Of a stretch of 64,000 bases of DNA, positions 36,101-48,100 are shown in pieces. Position 1 is the stretch's first letter, and each line of letters starts with the position of its first letter. The notes under the pieces are model-generated. The model worked only from the letters and a program-made list of their open reading frames with translations. It had not been told where the DNA came from and ran no database searches. The translations under genes and the position numbers were made by a program. The DNA comes from Trichostrongylus colubriformis (lineage: Eukaryota > Nematoda > Chromadorea > Rhabditida > Trichostrongylidae), in assembly GCA_963978905.1 (NCBI GenBank), contig OZ022256.1, forward strand, positions 39,480,001 through 39,544,000. The letters are read 5' to 3'.

Positions 36101-39100
36101 CTCTGTCCGTCTGTCACGAAATTAGGTATCTTACATTATATAATCGGTTAAGTGTGTCTGTTGGTGTGTGTGCCTGTGTGTTTGTGTGTGTGTGTGTTTG
36201 ACCGAAAATTCATATTTCGCGCCGCAGCAAAGATAGGACGCTGGATTTTAGATATGATATAGAGGGTGGTGAGGGGATCCCAGCGGCGGTGGAAGGAAAG
36301 TGATAGCAGCTGATAAGGGCTGATAAGGAGCCTCGAAAAGCTAATGTCGCCAAATTCGTTTCGCCTTTCGGGTCGTTCCTAGAGGCCCACACTCATAGGT
36401 ATTTTGAGGGGTGGGACGGGTACATCAATGGCGGGTGATTCAAACTGATAGCGCTTGATAAGATCCGATAAAGAGCGTCAAAAGACTAATGTTGTTGAAC
36501 TCTCTTCCCCATTTGCGTTGATTCCAGAGCGCCGACACTCATAGGTTTTAGGGAGTGGGACAGGCACATCAATGGTGGGTGGTCCAAACTGATAACGGTT
36601 GATAAGGGCTGATAAGGAGCGTCGAAAGGCTAATAACGTCAAATCCATTTCGCTCTTCTGACTAACAGTGGAATGTTCACACTCACAAGTATTACAGGGT
36701 ATGGGGACCTTAATGGTGACTTTTCGAAAGTGATAACAGCTCACAGGGGCTGATAAGAGCCATTAGGAAATAGGGAAGGGATAAATCCGGTACATCGCTA
36801 TTACAACACGACTGCTGTAGTGAATGCGTCTGATGCCCATTCCCTTCGGGTGAACATACTTTGCTTATGTTCTGATATCTGCTGCCGACGTATCTACCGC
36901 TAAATTACCTAGTGTTCCAAATAATGGTGCATGTCCTTAGATACTGCGATCAACGTGGATGATCAAGACATGATCTAGATTTGTGTCAGCAAAGCAGGCG
37001 ATTCATTCTCTCACGCGATGCCAGCAACAATACTGGGCATTCACCGCTAGACTATGTGAAATTCCGAATAATGGTGCATGTTTACAGGAACGATAAGCAT
37101 TGATAACTAGCATACGGAGCTGCCGCACAAATGTAGAAAGTAGATACTCAGCGGAACGGCAACATCGACCATTTTCTCATTACATATTTCTGAGTTTTTG
37201 AGTTTCTGAGTTAAATTAATGATGAATAATTCGCGCAGTACTGTGCGATAGCCCAGTTGACTAGCGCACACTACTGCGTGCGATACATGGCGATGTTGTG
37301 CAAAATGAATTTGATCGGCCCAACCACAGTTGTGTATGGAATTGAGACGAAATTCCCTGCATCCAGCTGAGTTATTGTATTGGAAAAAGCAGTAAAGATG
37401 GCGTGATAAAATGCATGGAACCCATTTAGCAAGTCATCGACATGAATCGCGCGCAGTAGTGTGCGTCGGCCAACCGGTTTGGGTCAAATGATTTCGAGTG
37501 AGCCGCTCGCTTTGCTGTCACAAATATGTGCTGTATCATAATTATAAATGTAGATCGCAGCATCAAGGGAAATCACCAACTATTGGAACGCTAGGCATCC
37601 ACCGGTCGATACATCAGCCACTGATATCACAACATAAACAGAATATGTTCACCCAATGGCATTGAACATCGGACGCTCTTGCTACAGCGGTCGTATAGTA
37701 GTAGCAAGTGATCTAAAGGATTTCATCCCATCCAATTTCAGCGATTCTTATCAGCCACAGTAAGCCGTAATCAATTTCACTGAGGCTCCTGTACCCAACA
37801 GTACTATTGAGACCCCCGTACCCTACAATTTCTACGAATGTGAACTTTCCACTATTGGCCTTAAAAGCGAACCGGCCCTGGTGACATTTCCCTCCTCACG
37901 CTCCTAATCGAATCCTGCACTGCCACCACTCCTCAACAGCGCAGACAATGTGGTGATAGCCATTTTGTTGTTACTGGTATCGGGGTAGGTTAAGTGCAGG
38001 CTCAACTTCATCGAGCATAGAACATCATGGTAATATCCTACTATATATAATTCGCTTAGTATGTCTGTGCGTGTGTGTGTGTCCGTCCGTCTGTTTGTCA
38101 CGAAATTCATATCTCGCGTCGCAGAAAAGCTGGGACCATGAATTTTGGAAGTGATGTAGGGGGTGCCAAGGGGACCTCGGCGGTGGTGGATCGAAAGTGA
38201 TAGCAGCTGATAAGGGCCGATAAGGAGCCTCGGAAGACAAATGTCGCCAAACCCGTTTCGCCTTTTGCATTGATCCAAGAGAGCTAACATTCACAGGTGT
38301 TTTGCGGGGTAGGACGGGGACATTAATGTTGGGTGATCCAGCTTGATAGCGGTTGATAAGTTCCGATAAGGAGCGTAAAAATGGTAGAGTCCTCGAATTC
38401 GTTTCGCTTTTCGCATTGGTCCCGGAGCGTTTATACTCACAGGTGTTTTGCGGGATGGGGCGGGAAGATTAATTGCGTGTGATCCAACTTGATAACGGCT
38501 GATAAGATTCGATAAGGAGCGTGAAATGGCATATGTCGTCGAGTCCATTTGCCTTTCGCGTTAATCCTATAGCGGTGATATTCACAGGCGTTTAGCAGGG
38601 TGCGCCAGGGACATCAATGGTGGGTGACTCAAATTGATAATGGTTGATAAGATTCGATAAGGAACGTGAGGAGGCAAATGTCGTCGAATCCGTTTCGCCT
38701 TTCGCGTTGATCCCAGAAAGCTGACACTCATAGGTGTTTTGCGGGATGGAGCGGGCACATTAGTAGCGTGTGATTCAAATTGATAACGGTTGATAAGATA
38801 CGATAATGAACGTGAGAAGGCGAATGTCGTCGAATCGTTTCGCCTTTCGCGTTGATCTCAGAACGCTGACACTCATAGGTGTTTTGCGGGATGCAACGAG
38901 CACATCAGTGGTGGGTGATCCAAATTTGATACCGACTGATAAGATTCGATGAGGCGCGTCGAAAGGCGAATGTCGCCAGATTTATTCCACCTTTCGAGTC
39001 GATCCTATAGCGCCGATACTCATGGGTGTTTTGAGGGCTGGGACGGGCACATCAGCGGTGGGTGATCCAAATTTGATACCGACTGATAAAATTCGATGAG

Positions 39101-42100
39101 GAGCGTCGAAAGGCGAATGTCGCCAGATTTATCCCACCTTTCGAGTCGATCCTAGAGCGTCGATACTCATGGGTGTTTTGAGGGCTGGGACGGGCACATC
39201 AGTGGTGGGTGATCCAAACAGATAACGGTTGATAAAATTCGATAAGGAGCGTTATAAGGCTAATGTCGCCATCGGTTTCGCTCTTCTGCCTGACAGTGGT
39301 ATGTTAACACTCACAATTATCACAGAGTACGGGGACCACAATGGTGAGTTTTCGAAACTGATAACGGCTTACAGGGGCTGATAAGAGCCATTATGAAATG
39401 GGGAAGGGATAAAACTCGGTACACTTCTCACCACTACTATACGATTACTACAATAACGCGCCTAATGCTTAGTACCATTGCATGAGCATATTTTGTTCAT
39501 GTTCTGATATCTGCTGCCGATGTATCACCCGCTAAATTGCCTAGCGTTCTGAATAATGGTGAATGTCTTTCGATAGTGCGATCCACATGGATGATCAAGA
39601 GACGATCAAGATTTGTGATAGCAAAGCGAGCGATTCATTTTCTCATGCGGTGCCAGCAACAGTACTGGGCATCGACCGCTAGACTATGTCAAATTTCAAA
39701 TAGTGGTGCATGTTTACGAAAACGATAAGTATCGATAACCAGCATATGAATCGATCACTAATATGTAGGAAATAGATGCTAAGCAAATGGATTAATTGCT
39801 AACAATTGATGCAGCTAAAACCAGACCCCCGAACTATATCAAATCCCAATAGTGACCATTGCAGTCGAAGGGTTAAGTGATAAGTGGATTCACCCGTGTC
39901 ATTCCTGAATATTGATCGTCGATATCATTGTAACAAAGGGTATCGACTGCTAAATCATCTGCACATCTAAAAAATGGTGACCCTCCTCAGCCGTGATATC
40001 TTCAATATCGGTTAATATCTGTCACATAAATGTAGAGAGTAGATGCTGAGCAAAAGCTCAACATCGACCGTTTCTCCTTACATAATTCTATTGTGTTATT
40101 CGCGCAGTACTGTGCGATAGCCCAACTGGTTGTATAGATGACTGCTGCTGCTATCAAATTTTCGTAGACACCTATCACTTTTTGAAAAAGTGAATCGCTC
40201 AGCGATCGATACATTTAGGTCAATTGATCGGAACAAAAGCAATACTGGTTAAATTTTTGATCACCTAACACTTGTGTCATTGTGGCAGCTTATCAGTAGA
40301 GAGCCGGACTGATGCCCGGCTCTGTACTGATAAGCTGACACTGGCTGCCTTCTCGCTGCCTTGCCTATTGGTTGCCTTCTGCCTTTGTCAAAGGTCATCA
40401 CATGCCACCACCCTCTATTAACGTTTCCGTCTCACCCCATATATCGCCTATGCCTATAAATGGTAAAGCTTTTCTATCGATTCAAAAAGCTCAGCTATTT
40501 TAGTCAGTTGCTTTCCGTGCTCGTGATAGTCTCTCAAGTTGTTATATTAGGTTGTTGCGAAATTAATTTTGATTTCAAGTTATCCTACTTTATATAATCG
40601 GCTAAGTGTGTCTGTTGGTAAGTGTGTGCGTGTGTTTGTGTGTGTTTGACCGGAAATTCATATCTCACGTCGGCAAAGATGGGATCCTGGATTTTAGCTA
40701 TGATACAAGGGGTGATAAGGAGAGCACAGCGGTGGTGGACCGAAAGTGATAGCAGCTGATAAGGGCTGATAAGGAGTCTCGAAAGGCTAATGTCGCCAAA
40801 TTCGTTTCGCGTTTCGAGTCGATCCTAGAGCGCCCACACTCATAAGTGTTTTGAGTGGTGGGACGGGCACATCAATGGTGGGTGATCCAGCCTGATAACG
40901 CTTGATAAGATTCGATAAGGCGGCTTATGTCGTTAGGTCCTTTCCCCATTCGGATTTGTCCTAGAGCGCACACTCATGGGCGTTTCAAGAGTTGCGTTGG
41001 GCACATCGGTGGTGTGTGATCCAAAATGATAATGGTTGATAAGAGCTGATAAGGAGCCTCGAAAGGTGATTGTCGCAAAATTCTTTCAACCTTTCGGGCC
41101 GATCCAAGAGCATCGACACTCTCAGGTGTTTTGAGTGGTGGGACGGGCACATCAATGGTGGGTGATCCAGCCTGATAACGCTTGATAAGATTCGATAAGG
41201 CGGCTTATGTCGTTAAGTCCTTTCCCCATTCGGATTTATCCTACAGCGTACACTCATGGGCGTTTTAAGAGTTGCGTTGGGCACATCGATGGTGTGTGAT
41301 CCAAAATGATAATGGTTGATAAGAGCTGATAAGGAGCCTCGAAAGGTGAATGTCGCAAAATTCTTTCAACCTTTCGGGCCGATCCTAGAGCATCGACACT
41401 CACAGGTGTTTTGAGTAGTGAGACGGGCACATCAATGGTGGGTGATCCAGCCTGATAAGGGACTAAGATTCGAAAAGGGATGTCAATGGGCTAACGTTGC
41501 CAAATCCGATTCGCTCTTCTGGCTAACAGTGGAATGTTCACACTCACAGGTATTTCAGGGTATGGGAACCTCAATGGTGATTTTTCGAAACAGATAACGA
41601 CGTGAAGGGGTTGATCAGAGCCATCCGGATATGGAGAAGGGATAAAATCCGGTATACCGCATACTATTACTGGCTGCTGTAGTAAGTGCGTCTGATGCTC
41701 AGTTCTATTGGGTGAACGTATTTTGTTTACCTTCTGATATCTGCTGCCGATGCATCAACCGCTAAATTGCCTAGCGTACCAAGTAATGGTCAATGTCTTT
41801 TGATACTGCGATCTACATGGATGATCACGGCACGATCTAGATTTGTGATAGCAAAGCAAGCGATTCGTCCTATCATGCGGTGCCAGCAACAATACTGGTT
41901 ATCGACCGCTAGACTATGTAAAATTCCAAATAGTGGTGCATGTTTACAAAAACGATGAGAATCGATGACTGGCATACGGTTCTACCACCTTGATGTAGAA
42001 AGTAAATGCTCAGCAAAAAGTCAGCATCGACCATTTCCCCGTTGCATGATTTTATTGAGTTATATAAACAATGATTAATTCGCACAGTGCGATAGCCTAA

Positions 42101-45100
42101 CTGGTGTATAAATAAGTAGATTTTTTACCCTAAACTATTCCATCCCAAGGAACGCCTGGCATACCATTTGATGGGTTTCTTTGCTCTTTCAGAAACTTCT
42201 ATGAATGTCGCCTAAGTTTTTCAGCCAGCCTTTTCCAGGGCTGCGCATAATCATGAACCGACGCGACTATCGAGTCTTCATGCTTTACGAGTTTAAACTT
42301 GGACACTCCGCAGCGGAGGCAGCTCGTAATCTCAGCAGTGTCTTTGGGACGAATTGTCCTTGCGAAGGGACAGTGGAGCTCTGGTTTAAAGAAATTGCTA
42401 ATGGCGAGGTCGATTTCGAAGGGAAGCCCTGTCGCGGCCGCAGGTCATCGCTTAATGATGAAGATTCAAGGAGAGCCGTCGAAGCAAAGCCGGAGACGAA
42501 TACTCGTACGTTAGCAGAAAACCTAGGCATAATTACTCTACAGTGGCCAGACATGTGCTGACAATCGGCAAGGTGAAGAAGATGTCGATAGGGGTGCCTC
42601 ATGACCTGACCGATGAGCAGCGTCCGGCACGTTACACCTCCTCTAATCTCCTAGATCGCCATAAAAATGAGCCGTTTTTGAACTTTATTATAACTGTAGA
42701 TGATAAATGGGTTCTTCATGATGATAGGAAGCGGTGATTAGTCTGGGTAAATAAAGATCTCTTCCAAAAACTTTTTCTAAACCCGACCTTCACTTTAAAA
42801 AGGTTATTATTACTGTGTGGTGGTGTTGTAAAAGTGTAACTCATTACAGTTTCTTGTGACCTGATCAGCCAGTCACAGCAGAGTCTTACTGTTGTAATCA
42901 GGAGCAAATGTATAGGAAGTTGCAAAAAATGCGGCGGCGGTGGTGAATAGAGGAGGGCCGAACCTGTTGCAGGACAGCGCAAGGCCACACACCTCTTAAA
43001 TCACTTGGCAAAAATTCACCCACTTGGGTATAGAAGTTCTCCCTCACCCAGCGTATTCTTCCGACCTTTCCCCCACAGACTTCACTTTTTTCGAGCCCTT
43101 TATTCTTATCTGCGTCAGAAACAATGTACTATTTAGATGATGTTGAATGTGCCTTCCTTAATTTCGTTGATTCCCGTGGTAGTAGTTTTTATAGTGAGGG
43201 CTTGGAATTACCGCCTGTTCGTCGTTGGCAAAAGTGTGTAGATTCTGACGGTTTTTATTCCAATTAATAAACTTTTGTTTAAGCTGAGTTATAGTAGTTT
43301 AAAGTATGCGGTCCATCTTCGAAATTGATTCTGCAACAACCCAATATCAACAAGTTCGAACGCTGACACTATGCGCCATGGATGTCCCCCACATAAGACT
43401 TGTACACCATCGCTCTACTGTCAACCTATGGAGGCCGAAAAATTTGATGGCATTTGAATATCGAGACCCTTGATCCCCTTCACTCCGTGGAATCAGTTCA
43501 AATTAACTACAATTCATGTCCTCGCGCCACCCCCAGATCGCTTACGAATCACTGCTCCATAGTAGCTGCCACGCGAGAATTCCGTGATCATCAGACACAC
43601 TCGTTTCTCTTCTCTACTTATCATATTTCTGTAGATGACTATCACCATTCGGAAATCAATATAGTTCAGCGGCATTTCATTCTGAAGAAAGTTATAGGGC
43701 TAATATGGTTAATAAGGAATCCCTCAAAGAAGTCATTAATGAAAACTTGGAGTCAGAGAAAGCTATTTGTGGCGAAATCACCGTCGAAAAGCGTGCCACG
43801 AGCTACAAAGGCGGAGTGACGGTTAACACCTGTCACCTTTGGTTGACAGCCTCCCCCCTTCCTGCAGAAGTGTAGAGTAATGAGCATGGTAGCAGAGTGA
43901 TACATATCGTAGTGTTACTGCCGTAACGGTCTATATGACGTGGTGCTCGACATATCGGTTTTTGAGTGAACATGTCCAATGATCAGTATCAAAAATTGCA
44001 ATAAATGATACAACCGAATTGAACCTATTCCTGCCTTTAACAGATTTGTGAAGCTGATGCATCACTTCCGAGCAATCAATGCCTAACTAACACTTTTGCT
44101 AAAAAGGTGGTAGTTTATCTTTCTTTCTACTATTACATAACACACTTCTGAAACGCCAGTAGGATTTTTTGTTAGGGAGAGGGGTCGTTTTGTAGTAGCA
44201 CGGCGAATTCTGTCTCGCTCGTTATAGTCTCTTAGAGATTTTGACAGAGGTATCACGGGTGGGGATCGATAAGTCGAATTTCCGCTTGCGGCGCAGAACT
44301 CGCGGCGTCGTCAGTAGAGCCGTTGGGAATTTCGCTCAAGACACAAGGGGCTGGTACCGTAAGGAACCTTCAAAGATTGCAAGTTGAAAGCTTCGGGAGG
44401 TCGCTTACCTTTAAAAGTCCCTCACTGTACCAGCTCATTGCGTCTTGAGCCGAATTCCAAACGACTTGTACTTGCCGCGCTGCTCGCCGCGGGCGGTCGC
44501 GCAGAAATTCGACCTAGCGACCCCCATCCAGTTATCACTTGTTAACAGACGCTGTTAATGTCTCCACCCCCGTCTGCTGTAACTGTTTTCACACAACATT
44601 CATAAGCTGCAACCTTCACAGTTCAACATGTAGTGCGCAACAGATTTGAAGACTTTTCCACTGTACGCTCCTTGCCATCCTCTACCACTTGTTATCAGCT
44701 CTGGCTACGTACCGTCGATGTTCTAGTTCCATCCCCATGGTACCTGTTACCTGTCAACCTCCAACACCAACCAAAAAGACGCGAAGAATTTTGTGTCACT
44801 CACCATCCAACACACACCATCAGTTGTTATTACTTTGCCTCACGCACCCTTGCGTTTGGTGACTTCGTCTTCCGACTGTTTAGTCAGACGGGCAGACGGA
44901 CAGACGGACAGACGGACGGACGGACACGGAACACGGACACGGACACGGACACGGGCACGGATACGGATACGGATACGGATACGGACACGGACACAGTCTC
45001 GGAGGTTACGGCCACTAGCACGGATACGGACACGGACACACGCACACACACAAACACAAACACGCACATACACCCACACAAGCACCCACATACACACATA

Positions 45101-48100
45101 CGCACACTCGCATACAAACAGGGATTTTTAGCGAACTGTGTGTAGTAGGTGATTTTGCACCAAAGCAGAGGAGGAACGGCACTCCTGATCATTAGCACTT
45201 AGCAGACTCGAATACGGCATTCAAGCGAGAGCTATGTATTGGAGGCGTCGTGAAATTGCGTTTGCACCACAACGCCAGGCATAGTACAATCAGTCTTAGC
45301 TACGCCTTAGACATTCGCGTCACTCAGCACTGCTATGAGAGGTCGACCCATATAGTAATTAGACAGGAGTTGCTCAACACGTGTTTTAGCGAATAGTGTG
45401 CAGCGTTGCCGAATTAGTATGCGAGTAGTGATCTATCCTAAGTGCCCCTCATAAGTCACGAAAATTGAAGTTCTGCGACGCTGTGGCCCCTTGATGACTG
45501 CTTTGTAGACAGACTTGCAATCGTTTTTAGTTTTTATTCGCCTGTTTTCCTTTGACAGATTTAGACTATTGATACAGCAAATCAGAGCTGACAATAACTT
45601 TGTACTAACGAGGGAAGGACCCCAGGTCGAAGTGGCCATTCGGAATGAGATGCATATTGCCCGATCTCTTTTCGGACGCTGATCTCGAATCTGCATTCCA
45701 AATTTGCAAAACGATTTTCTGAGCGGAGTTATGGAGGTTTTTTTTTGAATGAACGGTTCATCAGCATGGCCGTTGCAGAGCAGTCAACGGCCTCAGCGGC
45801 TCAGTGGTAGTGCTCCGGATCTGCAGGAGAGGTATCGAGGGTTTGCTCCCCGCCAGTGCGGGTTTTTTTCCATTTTGTGTTTCATTGTCAGTAAGTGCTT
45901 TTCTTCCGCTTCTGGACGTTTCCTTGGACTGGTACCTATCACACCCATCATTTACTCTGCCACTTTATTTATAACTGCTAACATTACTCACAAGGGAAGG
46001 ATACCAAGTCGAAGAGAATCCCGTACCACACGAATTAGGCGTTTTTGCGTGAAAAGACTATGATATTCGTGCACAGGGAGTCGAATTACCCCTCTTTGCA
46101 AATTTTCAGCCCAGTTTTTGGTCCAACTTCGGAAAATTGGGGGTGGTCAGGTTATAAAGTGGTAGATTTTGAATTTTCTTCTACAGAAAACCCTGCAACC
46201 TGAACAAGATAGCCTACACATACCTTTTACACTTGCCCATCGCACTAAATGTACGAAACAAGCGTCAATTAGGAGCATTTCCTAGGCAAGGGTCAACGAC
46301 TTCTCCTTTGTTCAATGGGCTGCCACCCTATAGCTCGTGAATTTTTCCGAAATTTGGTCAAATTCTCGAATTGGCTAAAAACTTGTCTTCTGAGGTAATT
46401 TGACTCCCTGAACACGAAAATCTCCCTGGTTTCGAGCAAGAAGGTCTGGCTCGCGTGCTATGGGCTTCCAAACCTACCATAATAGTATTGTTTTTTCAAA
46501 AAAACCTCCATAACTCCGCTCAGAGAATCGTTTTGCAAATTTCGAATACAGATTCGAGATCAGCGTCCGGAAATACGTCGGATCGTATGTATCCCATTCC
46601 GAATGGCCACTTCGACCTGTGGTCCTTTCCTTGTAAGCTTACTGGCCTGACATTTCAATCCTTTGGTCGTCTTCAGATGCCTTAATAGTGGCTTGAATTC
46701 AGTGACCCTTGACTTACCCGATCAAGCGCAAAAAACCCCTAGCAGTTCGGACTTACCCATTCAATCCATGAGACGTCGAATAGACGAAAGAAGGAAATTG
46801 GACTTACCCCGTGATCCACCGCGAGCAGCAGGGCGTCGCTACCGACTCGTGTTAGTATGATGAGCGACTGGGAGTTACTATACAGAGAAAATGACAAATG
46901 ACAGTGCTGTCACTCGCGACATCATTCTAACCCACAAAACGGTACAAACGGTAGGAATCACTTGTGATTGAAGAACACTCATTTCTGTTGTTCATTATTT
47001 TCATTATTAGATTTCTCAAGCATATCCAAAACGCTTCTAATGCCTTTCTGGATGAAATCTCGGTCTCATATGACAGAATTTTGCACTTTACGTCATAATC
47101 ATTCCCACTGTGGTGTTCACGTTTGTGCCTTTCAAGTAGAGTTGATATTGACCCCTCCTCTTAGTAGCCAGATGCTCATTTATACGCGTTATCGAATGCG
47201 GCCGGTCTCCCCAATATATTTGGCATTGCACGCCCTACATTCATTCATAAACCACACCAGATTTTGTACAGTCTCTCCGTAGAGGCAAATTTCGCAATTC
47301 TCCGAAACACATTCGCAATCGTAGAGCCTGTTGCGTACTAGCTGACGTTTTACGTTGTTGTTCGGAATATTGACAAAAACGACATCCTTCTGAAGCTGAG
47401 CACGGTCTAGGCATCGTCGTAAGGCAGGGACTGTACAAAATCTGGTGTGTTTTATGAGATTGAATGTAGGGCGTGCAATGCCAAGTATATTGGGGGGATC
47501 GGCCGTTTTGATAACGTGTATAAATGAACATCTGGCTAGTAAGAGGAGGGGATCAACAACAACTCTACTTGGGGCACAACCGTGAACACCACAGCGGGAA
47601 TAGTTAAGTCGTAAAGTGCTAAATTCTGTCATATGAGACCGAAAATTCATCTAGAAAGGTATTAGAAGCGTTTTGAATATCCGTAAGGAATTCAAAAATG
47701 AACAACAGAAATGAGTGTCTTTCAATCACAAGTGAATTCCTACCGTTTGTACCGTTTTGTGGGTTAGAATGATGTCGCGATTGACAGCACTGTCATTTGT
47801 CATCACCGTTGTATAGTAATTCCCAGTCGCCCATCATGCTAACACGAGTCGGTAGCGACGTCTCACTACTCGCGATATCACGGGGTAAGTTCATTTTCCT
47901 TCTTTCGTCTATTCGACGTCTCATGAATTGAATGGGTAAGTCCGAACTGCCAGGGTTTTTGGCGCTTGGTCGGGTGAGTCAAGGGTCAGTGAACTTCGAG
48001 CCACTTTTTAGGTCCCTGAAGACGACGAAAGGGTCGAAACGTCAGATCACAAATAAAACTAATCCACATAAAAACCTCGTTGGCAAAGCAACACACGCAT

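Larger units (their letters stand above)
40547..43344 (+). mobile_element. Mariner copy 2, split by Helitron H2
   Basis: The left terminal repeat ttaggttgttgcgaaatt (40547) and right end tctgcaacaacccaa (43344) are inverted. The piece 40547-40582 joins 42105-43344 across the Helitron. Mariner copy 1 is uninterrupted at this junction (ttcaaggtatgtacaaat at about 9080-9097). About 1.28 kb without the Helitron. Confidence 0.88.

Noticed and set aside
38160..39300. CRISPR-like regularly spaced repeats
   Set aside because: Units are ~145 bp, directly adjacent, degenerate and inside Helitrons in a eukaryotic sequence.
43454..43819. 121-codon frame as a gene
   Set aside because: No domain is seen, it ends inside an interspersed repeat, and it lies within a kinase intron on the opposite strand.
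44633..45198. Overlapping 85-170 codon frames on both strands
   Set aside because: They are produced by GGACAC/GGATAC and CA repeats and have only repeat-peptide composition.
48011..48046. A definite hammerhead ribozyme
   Set aside because: CUGANGA and GAAA are present, but stem II has a mismatch at its base and a matching cleavage-site strand was not found by eye.
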